From Terriglobales bacterium (lineage in GTDB: Bacteria > Acidobacteriota > Terriglobia > Terriglobales > Acidobacteriaceae): 52,407 nucleotides of DNA. Location of the stretch: NCBI GenBank assembly GCA_030038475.1, contig JASHOU010000077.1:1-52407 (forward strand), given 5' to 3'. A program made the translations under genes and the position numbers. Shown one piece after another: positions 24,534-33,436 of the stretch (the stretch's first letter is position 1; the number at the start of each line of letters is the position of its first letter). The notes beneath the pieces are model-generated. The model ran no database searches, was not told the origin of the DNA, and saw only the letters and a list, made by a program, of their open reading frames with translations.

Positions 24534-25535
24534 ATGAACATACGATCGACAAATAAGAAACGTGCGCTGGTGACAGGTGGCGCGGGATTTCTGGGATCTC
24601 ACTTGTGCGATGCGTTGCTGGGCGAAGGTTATTCGGTGGTGGCGGCGGACAATCTGCTGACGGGGCGCCTGGCGAATCTTGACCATTTGCGTAACGATTC
24701 GCGATTTGAGTTTGTGGAGGCCGACGTTTGCCATCCGGCCAACTGGGGCGCGTTGGATTATGTCTTTCATTTCGCCAGCCCCGCCAGCCCGGTGGATTAT
24801 GCCGAGCACGGAATCGAAACGCTGCGGGTGGGATCATACGGAACCTTTGAGGCGTTGGAAACAGCGCGACGATGCGACGCGAAATTCATCATGGCATCAA
24901 CCTCGGAGTGTTACGGCGACCCAATGGTTCATCCGCAGAGCGAAACATATTGGGGAAATGTGAACCCGATTGGGCCGCGTTCGGTTTACGACGAAGCGAA
25001 GCGATTTTCAGAAGCGGTAACCATGGCCTATCACCGGTATCACCGTGTGGATACGCAGATCGTGCGTATCTTTAATACTTACGGGCCGAGGATGCAGATC
25101 AACGACGGGCGTGTGATTCCGAATTTTATGTGGCAGGCGCTGCGGGGAAAAGATTTAACCGTCTATGGCGACGGCAGCCAGACGCGCAGCTTCTGCTATG
25201 TAAGCGATGAAGTGGACGGGATTCTGCGGCTGGCGCGATGCGAGCAGCATGAACCGGTGAATATTGGAAATCCGACGGAGTTCACGATTCTGGAGTGCGC
25301 GAAAAAAGTGATCGCGACAACGGGATCGGCGAGTCAGATCAAATTTGAAGCACTGCCGCAGGATGATCCGAAGCAGCGGCGCCCGGATATTTCAAAAGCG
25401 AAGCGGCTGCTGGGGTGGGAACCGAAAGTCGACTTGGAAAGCGGGCTGAAGCTTTCGCTGGAATATTTTCGGCGAGCAGTCGCGGAGAAGGAACGGCCGG
25501 CAGCGAAGGTGAGCCGAATGTGGCGTCATGGCTAA
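24534..25535 (+). CDS. uxs: UDP-glucuronate decarboxylase (UDP-xylose synthase)
   Basis: A 333-residue short-chain dehydrogenase/reductase of the extended type. The NAD motif is [17 protein letters not shown] near the N-terminus. [22 protein letters not shown], the catalytic [19 protein letters not shown], and [14 protein letters not shown] are characteristic of UDP-glucuronate decarboxylases. It makes UDP-xylose from the product of the ugd gene just upstream. Some four-carbon or six-carbon epimerases share most motifs, but the SPASPVDY and SECYGDP text favours UXS. The ribosome site is weak, and coupling to ugd is likely. Confidence 0.93.
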   Translation: MNIRSTNKKRALVTGGAGFLGSHLCDALLGEGYSVVAADNLLTGRLANLDHLRNDSRFEFVEADVCHPANWGALDYVFHFASPASPVDYAEHGIETLRVGSYGTFEALETARRCDAKFIMASTSECYGDPMVHPQSETYWGNVNPIGPRSVYDEAKRFSEAVTMAYHRYHRVDTQIVRIFNTYGPRMQINDGRVIPNFMWQALRGKDLTVYGDGSQTRSFCYVSDEVDGILRLARCEQHEPVNIGNPTEFTILECAKKVIATTGSASQIKFEALPQDDPKQRRPDISKAKRLLGWEPKVDLESGLKLSLEYFRRAVAEKERPAAKVSRMWRHG

Positions 25536-25584
25536 CGGGCTGAATTCGGTTCTGGAATGCACTGGAAAACCTGTTGCAACGGAT

Positions 25585-26706
25585 TCAGCGGAGTTGTTCG
25601 TCCAGCTCGGGACCGGCTGAGAGGACGGCGAGCAAGCGGAGGATTTCTTCGCGTTCGCTGGAATCGCGGAACATAAAGCGCACGCCCATGCCGAAACCGG
25701 AATGGGTGGTCATAACTTGGCCTCTGATTCTGACCTTCGTGCCGGTCGTGCGCACTAAAATCTCCACGCCCGATTGTCCGGTGAGCGGAGTCGGCATTTC
25801 GACGTAGCAACCACCCTCGCTGATGTCCGAAAGAACGCAGCGATGGGGCACGGTACTGCCCAGGCGGTAAACCTCCGCGCCGAGTTTGCAGGCGAAACGG
25901 TACTCTCCGCGCCGGTTGCCGGCATCGGCAATGGAGGCGGGATCTTTGGGCCCCGGCTCTGCCGGCCGAACGACGGAAGATTGATTGAGTTGCGACGTTG
26001 CGAATGACTTGCCTGCAGCTCCGGCCGAGAGCTCGGGGTTATTCTGCTGCAACCAATTCTGAATGAGGCGGCGTGAGGACTGCGGCACGTCCAGAAAACG
26101 AATCCCGGTACGGCCACTTGAATCCTGCCAGGCAACCTCGCCCGACAAACGGACCACCTGCCGTTGCCCGGGAAGGGCGAACTCAAAATAGGCCTTGCAG
26201 GCGTGCGGGAGCGGATTGGGCATGCGGATTAAGGTTCCGCCGTCGCTGAGGTCGGCCAAAACGGCATTGGTTTCCGGAGCTCCGGGATAGGCGACGTTAG
26301 CGGTTGAGTTGACCGGAGTGCGGGGACCGCGGCGTCGTTCGCGGCGCATAAGGCCGCGTGCGGCGCGCAAACTGATGCGGGTGCGCTCGGAAGAAAGCGG
26401 CCGATAGAGAACGAAGTTGGCGCCGAGTCCGAATACGGGGCGGGCGTTGAAACCGCTGTCGACGATGGCGACCAGCATGCTGGCGCGGTTTTTAGCGGAT
26501 TGACGCAACCGCGTAAGAAACTGCTCGGAACTCTGGTTGGCGCGATAGTCAAGAACAATGGCGTCGAAGCGGCGGCTTTCGAGTTGCTCCAGCCCGTGGG
26601 AAATCGAGGAAGTATGCTCGGTCATCATTCCCAGTTCGGAGAGGATCGACCTTAGCAGGTTGGCTGAATCCTGATCCGGACACACCACCAGAGCGTGCAA
26701 GTCCAT
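25585..26706 (-). CDS. receiver-like domain with two PilZ domains
   Basis: A 373-residue protein. Residues 1-~115 have a response-regulator fold with the likely phosphoacceptor Asp53 in IVLDYRA, but the usual conserved Lys is Arg102 (LYRPLSS), so phosphorylation may be altered. PilZ domain 1 (about 121-215) has RRGPR and DLSDGG. PilZ domain 2 (about 264-360) has RRGEYR and DISEGG. Together these match the RxxxR and (D/N)xSxxG motifs of c-di-GMP receptors. Two PilZ domains in tandem could bind up to four c-di-GMP. It lies between the UDP-xylose genes and the minor pilin operon, so a link to surface polysaccharide or pilus control is likely but unproven. Confidence 0.9.
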   Translation of the reverse strand: MDLHALVVCPDQDSANLLRSILSELGMMTEHTSSISHGLEQLESRRFDAIVLDYRANQSSEQFLTRLRQSAKNRASMLVAIVDSGFNARPVFGLGANFVLYRPLSSERTRISLRAARGLMRRERRRGPRTPVNSTANVAYPGAPETNAVLADLSDGGTLIRMPNPLPHACKAYFEFALPGQRQVVRLSGEVAWQDSSGRTGIRFLDVPQSSRRLIQNWLQQNNPELSAGAAGKSFATSQLNQSSVVRPAEPGPKDPASIADAGNRRGEYRFACKLGAEVYRLGSTVPHRCVLSDISEGGCYVEMPTPLTGQSGVEILVRTTGTKVRIRGQVMTTHSGFGMGVRFMFRDSSEREEILRLLAVLSAGPELDEQLR

Positions 26707-27224
26707 AGTGACAATATGGTAAGAAAGATGCGGTTGTAGTCACAAGTTACCCATGTCACGGTGGGGATAAGACCCAGGATGGATTTTTCTTAGTGAACGA
26801 GCTAGCAAGTACTATTCGTTATTATTCGCACTTCGCGCTCCAAATATAGCAAGCCAAGGGTAGGCTTAATCAAGCCAACTGAATTTGTGCGTGCGCCGCG
26901 ATTTATCAACAGAGCAGCGCCAAACATACTTCAATGTGCGTTCAGTAAACAGATGCTGAGCAACGGCCGACACCTGGCCCGATCGTAACCCGCCGCAATT
27001 ACGTAACTAAAGGACACTGTACGAAAGGCCGGTGTACCCCGGTACTTTGACGTGTTGCGGGGCAGTTCCTACCATCAATCCAATCACAAAGGTGTCGGAG
27101 AGCGGTGCAGAGGATCGGTAGTGATGCGCTCTGACGCTAATTCCAGGTGGCAAGATTTTTACTGTTAGCGATTGTTGCACTGAAAGTCGTAGATACGACG
27201 GAATACTGCTGGGAAGGCTTGAAC
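26707..27224. other. 518-base gap upstream of the minor pilin operon
   Basis: The region holds the promoters of the divergent PilZ and pilin genes. I find no c-di-GMP riboswitch core, no clean sigma54 pair and no strong sigma70 pair. A stretch resembling half of a sigma54 site (TGGCAAG) occurs at about 27146 without the partner GC element. An in-frame extension of the first pilin to 27147 exists but lacks conservation. No gene is seen. Confidence 0.4.
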
Positions 27225-27908
27225 ATGATTGTTGCACATCGCGGGCACAAGGCGAGCGGCTTTAGCCTTTTGGAAATGACGATGGTGGTCGGCCTTACCA
27301 TCACCTTGACGACAGTCGCGGTGATGAGCCTGATGCCATTGCTGCAAGCGCAACATTTGACCAATGCCTATAACTCCACGATTGGCATCATGCGTCAGGC
27401 GCGAGACGCCGCGATCTCGCAGCGTACATCGTACTCGCTGACTTTTCAGAGCGCCGGTTCGGGATCGAGCACGGTCAATTCAATCACCATGGCGCCGACT
27501 ACGGCGTTTGCGGGCACCCTGCCAACCGAGGTCTTTCAATTGCCCAACGACGTTTGGTTCTTGGTGGGGTCGGGAGTAAGCGGCTTGACAGGTCCGGACG
27601 GATTTGGAACAGCCGCGAATGCGATTGACTTCGGCTACACCTCAAGCGGCGGGACCGGAGACGGGAATGTCCTTTACTTCTGCCCGGACGGTTCCGCGCA
27701 GACCACGTCGAGTTGTTCAGGCGCGGGTAATTGGGATAGCGGCGTAGTGTACCTCAACGGCCCGGTTTTTTATCCGAGCGGTTCGAGCAGCACGCCGAAG
27801 GGATATGCCACGAATACGCGAGCGGTGTCGCTGTGGGGTGCAACGGGCCGCATGCATGGATGGAGGGTGTACTCGCAAGGAACCTCATATCAATGGATAC
27901 GTCAATGA
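27225..27908 (+). CDS. type IV pilus minor pseudopilin, FimT/GspH-like
   Basis: A 227-residue protein with a class III signal: a short basic leader MIVAHRGHKASG cleaved before FSLLEM, with Glu at position +5 followed by a long hydrophobic helix (TMVVGLTITLTTVAVMSLM). The rest is a beta-rich pseudopilin head with one possible disulfide (FCPDGS and SSCSG). I place the start at ATG 27225, which gives the correct leader length and has GGAAGG upstream. It is the first gene of a four-gene minor pilin operon, as in the fimT-pilV-pilW-pilX order of other bacteria. The set probably primes assembly of a type IV pilus made from proteins encoded elsewhere. Confidence 0.85.
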   Translation: MIVAHRGHKASGFSLLEMTMVVGLTITLTTVAVMSLMPLLQAQHLTNAYNSTIGIMRQARDAAISQRTSYSLTFQSAGSGSSTVNSITMAPTTAFAGTLPTEVFQLPNDVWFLVGSGVSGLTGPDGFGTAANAIDFGYTSSGGTGDGNVLYFCPDGSAQTTSSCSGAGNWDSGVVYLNGPVFYPSGSSSTPKGYATNTRAVSLWGATGRMHGWRVYSQGTSYQWIRQ

Positions 27909-28513
27909 TCAGACGCGGGAGAAATCATCGGTTGCGCAAGCCAGCGGAAGCCGGGTTCTCGCTCATCGAGGTTGTGATCTCGATGGTGCTGGTGACGATC
28001 GGAATGGTCAGCCTGCTGGGGTTGTTCGGATTGGCCATGGCTGCGACCCAAACCTCACAACAGGACATGATCGCGAAACAACTGGCCAACGAGGCGATGG
28101 AGAGCATCGTCACCGCGCGCAATACCTCGCAGATGAACTGGGACGAGATTCAGAACGTCGGGTCCACCTACTGCCCGCTCACTGGCGCCCCCAGTTGCGG
28201 CATTTTCCTGACGGGATATCAGCCCATGTACTGGGCGGGCGCGGACGGAATCTTTGGCACCGCCGATGACGCAGCCGCGGGCGAGGAGTCGCTCCAGGAC
28301 CCCGGACCTGACGGCATCTTTCAGACGGCGGACGATACGTTTATCCCTTTGACCGACTACCAGCGCCAGATCGTGATCTCGCAGCTGTACGCTGCGGGGG
28401 GCGACCTCATCCCTACGCTGCGCGGCATAACCATCACGATCCAGTACACGACCATCCAGTCGAAAGCGCCGAAAACGTACACGCTGAATTCGTTTATTTC
28501 GCAGTTCCAGTAA
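27893..28513 (+). CDS. pilV: type IV pilus minor pilin PilV-like
   Basis: A 206-residue minor pilin with the prepilin cleavage motif G-FSLIEVV after a basic leader (RRGRNHRLRKPAEAG). Its hydrophobic helix is ISMVLVTIGMVSLLGLFGLA. The helix region AKQLANEAMESIVTARN is typical of PilV. The start is uncertain: ATG 27893 has AAGGA upstream, while ATG 27905 overlaps the stop of the previous gene by four bases (ATGA). Both give functional leaders. A segment with FGTADDAA and FQTADDTF, each followed by charged residues, may bind calcium. It follows the FimT-like gene and precedes pilW by 10 bases. Confidence 0.87.
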   Translation: MDTSMIRRGRNHRLRKPAEAGFSLIEVVISMVLVTIGMVSLLGLFGLAMAATQTSQQDMIAKQLANEAMESIVTARNTSQMNWDEIQNVGSTYCPLTGAPSCGIFLTGYQPMYWAGADGIFGTADDAAAGEESLQDPGPDGIFQTADDTFIPLTDYQRQIVISQLYAAGGDLIPTLRGITITIQYTTIQSKAPKTYTLNSFISQFQ

Positions 28514-28523
28514 ATGAGGAGTT

Positions 28524-29666
28524 ATGAGCCATCGCACGAAAAAGCGTGAAAGTGGATTCAGCCTGCTGGAGATGACGGTCTCTGTGGCCGTGGGGTCGGT
28601 TTTGCTGGCCGCGGCCACACAGGTTTACGTCCAGGGAGTGTCGGCGACCTGGGTCACCAAGCAGCGCGCGGAAATGCAGCAGGATTTTCGCGCCGCCTCC
28701 AACATCGTGACGAGAGATCTGAGCCTGGCTGGCGCCGGATTAAATCCCGGTGCGGCGTTCGCTCTGCCCTCGGCGAGCACTCCCGTATATGGCTGCGACC
28801 AGACTCCCAAGTGCTACATCAACGGCACCTCGGTGAAATATCCGCTACAGGGCACTACAGCCTACCTTTACGGGCTACTGCCAGGCTATGACGACGGGCC
28901 AACTCTTCTGGCGGCGCAAGGACCCACGGACGCAGTCACAGTGGTCTATACCGACACCAACTTTTTCCTGGATTGCTACACAGCGACGGTCACGAGCACA
29001 ACGACGGTGGATTTCACACTCCCGGGCTCGACGAGCGGCAATTGTACGGCGCCGGGCGGCAACGCCGGGGCGCAAGCGGTGAATAACTCAGCGAATGGGT
29101 TGGTGGCCGGCGATCTGGTCTGGTTCTCGCTGGGTACGGTCAATGTGATCGCGGAAGTCACCACGGCAGCGACTGCCGGTGGCGTTGCCACTTTCGCTCC
29201 CGCCGATGTGCTCGGTTTCAACCAGGCGTCAAGCGTTACCTATAGCCTGGCCAACCAATTCTCGACGGGAAACAAAACCGGATACGGAGTGCGCATTTTT
29301 GTAATCACTTACTACATCGACACCACCCAGGCGCAGCCACGGCTGATGCAGCAGGTCAGCGGGCACACTCCCGTACCCATCGCGGAAAACGTGGTTTACC
29401 TGAAGCTAACTTATAACCTTTTCAACGACGCCACCGATACCCCGGCCATCGGATGTTCCAACCCGGGCGCTGCTTCGGATGGCTGTTCCGGCGCTTCGAC
29501 CGGACTTCTGCCGAACCAGATCACTCAGACCAATATCCAGAATATGGCTATGGACAGCACACAACAGGCGGGAATGTTCGGCCTGTCCAACGGGTATCAG
29601 AGAATTGATTTGCAGACCTCGGTCTGCGCACGGAATCTGACGTTCGTGAATAACTATCCCAATTGA
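28524..29666 (+). CDS. pilW: type IV pilus minor pilin PilW-like
   Basis: A 380-residue protein with the prepilin motif MSHRTKKRESG then FSLLEMTVSV, a hydrophobic helix and a conserved amphipathic helix, QRAEMQQDFRAASNIVTRDL, that leads into SLAGAGLNP as in PilW proteins. The large C-terminal head is beta-rich with several Cys residues (YGCDQTPKCYIN, LDCYTA, GCSNPG, DGCSG). GAGGAGTT before the ATG fixes the start. It is translated 10 bases after pilV and is part of the same operon. PilW helps initiate pilus assembly in Pseudomonas. Confidence 0.87.
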   Translation: MSHRTKKRESGFSLLEMTVSVAVGSVLLAAATQVYVQGVSATWVTKQRAEMQQDFRAASNIVTRDLSLAGAGLNPGAAFALPSASTPVYGCDQTPKCYINGTSVKYPLQGTTAYLYGLLPGYDDGPTLLAAQGPTDAVTVVYTDTNFFLDCYTATVTSTTTVDFTLPGSTSGNCTAPGGNAGAQAVNNSANGLVAGDLVWFSLGTVNVIAEVTTAATAGGVATFAPADVLGFNQASSVTYSLANQFSTGNKTGYGVRIFVITYYIDTTQAQPRLMQQVSGHTPVPIAENVVYLKLTYNLFNDATDTPAIGCSNPGAASDGCSGASTGLLPNQITQTNIQNMAMDSTQQAGMFGLSNGYQRIDLQTSVCARNLTFVNNYPN

Positions 29667-29740
29667 GCGGCGGGATGGCAAAGCGCACAAGAGGGATAGG
29701 GGAAGGAACGATGGGGACTAAGACGATGGGGAGCCACAGT

Positions 29741-32700
29741 ATGAAAAGCGCGAAAGTGAACGCAGCAGGATTCACGCTGATTGCATCGATGCTGATGCTG
29801 TTGCTGATGACGGGGATTGCGATCGGTTTGATGATGATGGTCAACACCGAGCAGAAGGTGGGTGTTACCGATCTGCAAAACGACTATACCTTTCACGCGG
29901 CGGAGGGTGGCATTGAGAAAATGGCGTCCGACCTGTCGACGACGTTCCAGAACGCGCAGTCGCCTACCGCGAGCGCCATTTGCGCTCTGAGCGGCGCCTC
30001 CTATCAGCCCTCGATCGTGGGGATCAATTGGTCCGATTACTCCATACAGCCGGCGTCGGGTTGCTCGGTCGAGCCACCCTCGCACTCCTGGGGACAGATC
30101 AGCGGTGGACCCAACCAGGGCTTGTGGGCACAGGTCATTCCCATCAATATGCTGGCCACGGCGAGCACACTGGCCGGGCAGGAAGTCAGCATGACGCGAG
30201 GCGCCGAAGTCGCGCTCATACCGGTGTTTCAGTACGGCGTGTTTTGCGAAGGCGATTGCGGATTTTTCGACAGCCCCAATCTCACATTTGCCGGACGTGT
30301 GCATACCAACTCCGATCTGTACCTGGGCGTAAACAGCTGCTGCACCTTGACGTTTAACAACAAACTGGAGGCCTACGGAAATGTAGTCACCGAGGTGCTG
30401 CCGAACGGATTGGCAACGGCCTCGTACAGCGACACGGGCAACGTGTACGTTCCAACTGCCGTCGGCGGCTGCATTCCGAATACGGGGACCAACTGCGTAC
30501 TCAAGGCTGTGAACGGAGGGTCTAAATACGGAGACGGCAGCGTGACAGGGGCAGGAAGCAGTACGCCGCAGTCGGGGTCGAATTACAACTCCACCAACTG
30601 GAACCCGTTTTCGAAGACCAGCACCAACTACATGCTGATCAACGGAAACTATGGAAGCACTACGACTCCGGGAACAGGCGCCAAGCAGCTATCCATGCCC
30701 TTTGTCAGCGCTGGCGTGCAGCCCTACCAGATTCTTCGCCGGCCCATGTCGACCGACTCAACCGCGCTAAGCGAGTCCCGCGAATACAATCTGGCTCAGA
30801 TTCACGTATTGCTGAGCGACGATCCGGCGGATTTACCGGGCGGAGCATCGGATGTAAATAATGTGCGGCTGGCGAACATACCGGCGAACTCCTCGGGCGC
30901 GAATTATAACCTTCCCTATGGTATTACGATGGCTGCTGGCAATTATCCCGCAGCGTTGCCATCGCCCTCGCCCAATACCTATAACCTGTACTTCGCCACC
31001 GCGACGAACGCCATACCATCGGCTTATTGCATCTCGAGCAGCGGCACCACCACCTGCCCCTCCGACACACCCTACCCGCCGGCGCCGTGGACGGCTGCAA
31101 TGATAGCGAAATTGAACGCGGGAACCGATTCGGACTCAAGCTATCCGGGTTGCATACTGCTATGTGGATATCCAACCGGCGCGCCGTTTATTTCGAACAA
31201 CGGCACGACGATCACAGGTGCGAGCACACTTAACGGGTCAGGCGGCAGCACAACAGTACCGCCCGCGTTTACTCTCTGTCCCACGTCGAGTATGACCTAT
31301 ACCGGGTCAGGCGGAGGCACCTACGCTCCGCTGGCAGCCGATATACCTGCGGCCTGTACCTCAGCGGGGACGGCTGCCTATCCCTACTACTTGGTAGGAA
31401 GCAGCACTACCTATACGAATCCCACCACCGTCGCAGAGAGCTCGTTGACCGCAACCTGGAACCTGATCGACGGCTGGCTGCGGGTGGAATACATAGATGC
31501 GTCGGGCAACTGGCACCCGGTAACCAACGAGTGGCTGTCCTTAGGATTTGCGCGGGGTTTTACACCTCCCACGCTTCCTGGCAGCAGCGCCCCTGCCGCA
31601 GGGACCAATCCGGTCAATCCAAACGCAATCCTGCTATTTCAAGAGCCCGCAGATCGGGCTAATAACAGCAACGACACCTTCCCGGGCACCGCAGCTGGAA
31701 TAGCCTCTGCGCAAACTGCGCTGAGCAGCACCGGGATCTCGGGCACCACACCGGTATGTACGGCGCACACGACGGGTTCCGGCACCAAGTACTGCACAGC
31801 GTGGTCGATCACGCCGCCGCAGGTTCTGGTGGACACCGTCGGGAGTACAGTCTGGCAGTTCGGCAGCACGACCACCGCGGAAAACGCTGCACCGCAGTCT
31901 TCCACGCTGTCGGGGGCTTTAGGGCAGAGCGGCACCCGCTTCAACTGGTATCCCATCAACTTTTACGACACCCGCGAAGGCGAGCCTCGGGACACGCAAT
32001 GGTCGCAGACTTACACCAGCGATAACAGTTGCACCTCTAACGGAATCATGAACGCCGTCGAAATCGACGTGGGCAACCTGAAACGGTGGCTGGCGGGATC
32101 GATTGGGGCGAGCGGCACGAATGTCGATTACGTCCAGCAAAACGGATACGTGCTCTACTATTCCGATCGCCGTGGCATGTTGCCCAATCCGGTCGAATAC
32201 GGTACCACGTTCACCAAGAACGGTACTTCAGGTCTGGAAGACGTAATTAACGCTGACGGCTCCGCCGATGGGGCCGCGGGCACGCCCGACGGAGTTCTGG
32301 AACCGGTTCCGACCGGAAGAGCATTATCCCCAGAGGACGTCGAGGAGACTTTGTACGTTTTGCCAACCGGAGTCGCACAGCTGGAAAACTTCGGAGTGCA
32401 AAACCTGGGGCTCGGTTACTACGGTACGGGAGCTACCGCTGGGTTGAACCTCTGGTATCAAATCACCACCAACGACACCAACGTCACGAGTCCGGACCCC
32501 TTTAATACCTCGGCATACAATGCGCGAATTACGAGTTGCAGCAGTGCGCGTAAGAATTGGGTCAGTGGCGCGCGCCACGTTTTGAAATTGGTGGATGGTT
32601 CTTTCGGTAATGTGCCCTTGAGTCCAGTGGGAACGGTGGCGGACCCGGGCGGGTTCACCGTGGCAGCGGAGAATCCGGTGTACGTCCAGGGCAATTACAA

Positions 32701-33280
32701 CAGCAATTCCTCCGATCCATTCTGGTCGGGCGGAGCGGACCTGTCTGGCCACTCCTCAGCATCGGTCATTTCCGATGCGGTCACAGTTCTCTCCAACAAC
32801 TGGGTGGACCAGTACAGCACGCTGGGCAACCCGTCGCTGTGCAACTACTCGCCCACGCAGCCGTCCTGCGATGCTCCTAACGAGGATCAAGTCGGCAACC
32901 GGCCGGGTTCTACAACCTACTATCGGTTGGCGGTCGCTGGTGGAAAGAACATGGCATTCCCGTTCCCGTCATGGGAGAACTCAACCGACTACGGTTTCGG
33001 GACCGATGGTGGCGTCCACAACTTCCTGCGCTTCCTGGAAGATTGGAGTAACCCCGGGGCTACGCTGAACTATGGCGGTTCGCTCGTGAGCCTGTACTAC
33101 GCGACCTATAACACCGGGGTATTCAAGTGCTGTTCGTACTCGGTTTATATCCCGCCGACGCGAAACTATATTTTCGACAGTGACTTTACCCTTCCATCAG
33201 GCCTGCCGCCCGGAACACCGATGTTCCGCGACGTAGAAAGCCTGACTTACAGGCAACTGTTCACGACACGCACCTACTGA
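29741..33280 (+). CDS. pilX: giant PilX-like minor pilin protein
   Basis: About 1,179 residues; ordinary PilX proteins have about 200. The N-terminus is MKSAKVNAAG then FTLIASMLMLLLMTGIAIGL, a prepilin-like leader and helix, in which the usual Glu at +5 is Ala. It continues with VNTEQKVGVTDLQNDYTF and HAAEGGIEKMASDLS, the PilX N-terminal pattern. The remaining ~1,100 residues are rich in Ser, Thr, Gly and Asn with paired Cys residues (CEGDCGF, NSCCTL, CCSYSV) and no recognised domain. I use ATG 29741 because GGGGAG lies 9 bases upstream and the leader length is right. A larger frame begins at TTG 29663. It is the last operon gene and has a terminator downstream. It could be a tip adhesin. Confidence 0.82.
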   Translation: MKSAKVNAAGFTLIASMLMLLLMTGIAIGLMMMVNTEQKVGVTDLQNDYTFHAAEGGIEKMASDLSTTFQNAQSPTASAICALSGASYQPSIVGINWSDYSIQPASGCSVEPPSHSWGQISGGPNQGLWAQVIPINMLATASTLAGQEVSMTRGAEVALIPVFQYGVFCEGDCGFFDSPNLTFAGRVHTNSDLYLGVNSCCTLTFNNKLEAYGNVVTEVLPNGLATASYSDTGNVYVPTAVGGCIPNTGTNCVLKAVNGGSKYGDGSVTGAGSSTPQSGSNYNSTNWNPFSKTSTNYMLINGNYGSTTTPGTGAKQLSMPFVSAGVQPYQILRRPMSTDSTALSESREYNLAQIHVLLSDDPADLPGGASDVNNVRLANIPANSSGANYNLPYGITMAAGNYPAALPSPSPNTYNLYFATATNAIPSAYCISSSGTTTCPSDTPYPPAPWTAAMIAKLNAGTDSDSSYPGCILLCGYPTGAPFISNNGTTITGASTLNGSGGSTTVPPAFTLCPTSSMTYTGSGGGTYAPLAADIPAACTSAGTAAYPYYLVGSSTTYTNPTTVAESSLTATWNLIDGWLRVEYIDASGNWHPVTNEWLSLGFARGFTPPTLPGSSAPAAGTNPVNPNAILLFQEPADRANNSNDTFPGTAAGIASAQTALSSTGISGTTPVCTAHTTGSGTKYCTAWSITPPQVLVDTVGSTVWQFGSTTTAENAAPQSSTLSGALGQSGTRFNWYPINFYDTREGEPRDTQWSQTYTSDNSCTSNGIMNAVEIDVGNLKRWLAGSIGASGTNVDYVQQNGYVLYYSDRRGMLPNPVEYGTTFTKNGTSGLEDVINADGSADGAAGTPDGVLEPVPTGRALSPEDVEETLYVLPTGVAQLENFGVQNLGLGYYGTGATAGLNLWYQITTNDTNVTSPDPFNTSAYNARITSCSSARKNWVSGARHVLKLVDGSFGNVPLSPVGTVADPGGFTVAAENPVYVQGNYNSNSSDPFWSGGADLSGHSSASVISDAVTVLSNNWVDQYSTLGNPSLCNYSPTQPSCDAPNEDQVGNRPGSTTYYRLAVAGGKNMAFPFPSWENSTDYGFGTDGGVHNFLRFLEDWSNPGATLNYGGSLVSLYYATYNTGVFKCCSYSVYIPPTRNYIFDSDFTLPSGLPPGTPMFRDVESLTYRQLFTTRTY

Positions 33281-33316
33281 TGCAGAGCAACTGAAGCTAA
33301 CAATCAATCCAAATCA

Positions 33317-33343
33317 CCCCGATCCGCAAGGGTCGGGGTTTTT
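33317..33343 (+). terminator. rho-independent terminator after the pilin operon
   Basis: The stem CCCCGATCC / GGGTCGGGG has one G-T pair, a 4-base loop GCAA and is followed by TTTTT. It lies 36 bases after the pilX stop and closes the operon. Confidence 0.85.
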
Positions 33344-33346
33344 ATT

Positions 33347-33402
33347 GGTCAGCAGTCGTTTGTCGTTGGTCATCAATCGTGGGTCGTTAGTCGCTGCCAG
33401 GC
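33347..33402. repeat. second GTCGTTGG-type unit array
   Basis: Loosely repeated units GTCAGCAGTCGTTT, GTCGTTGGTCA, TCAATCGTGG and GTCGTTAGTCG. It uses the same unit as the array at 12821-12900 but in one orientation only. It fills the gap between the terminator and the next gene. Confidence 0.65.
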
Positions 33403-33436
33403 AAAGGCATTCTATTCAGCAGCGTCCCATCTGAGA

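Noticed and set aside
23043-24809. 588-codon open frame opposite ugd and uxs
   Set aside because: It spans two well-supported genes and has the composition of a high-GC antisense frame.
26707-27224. c-di-GMP riboswitch upstream of the pilin operon
   Set aside because: I looked for the conserved core and the tetraloop-receptor helices and did not find them.
29663-29740. TTG start of the PilX-like gene, overlapping the pilW stop
   Set aside because: It would place 26 extra residues before the prepilin leader; ATG 29741 has a better ribosome site and the correct leader length.
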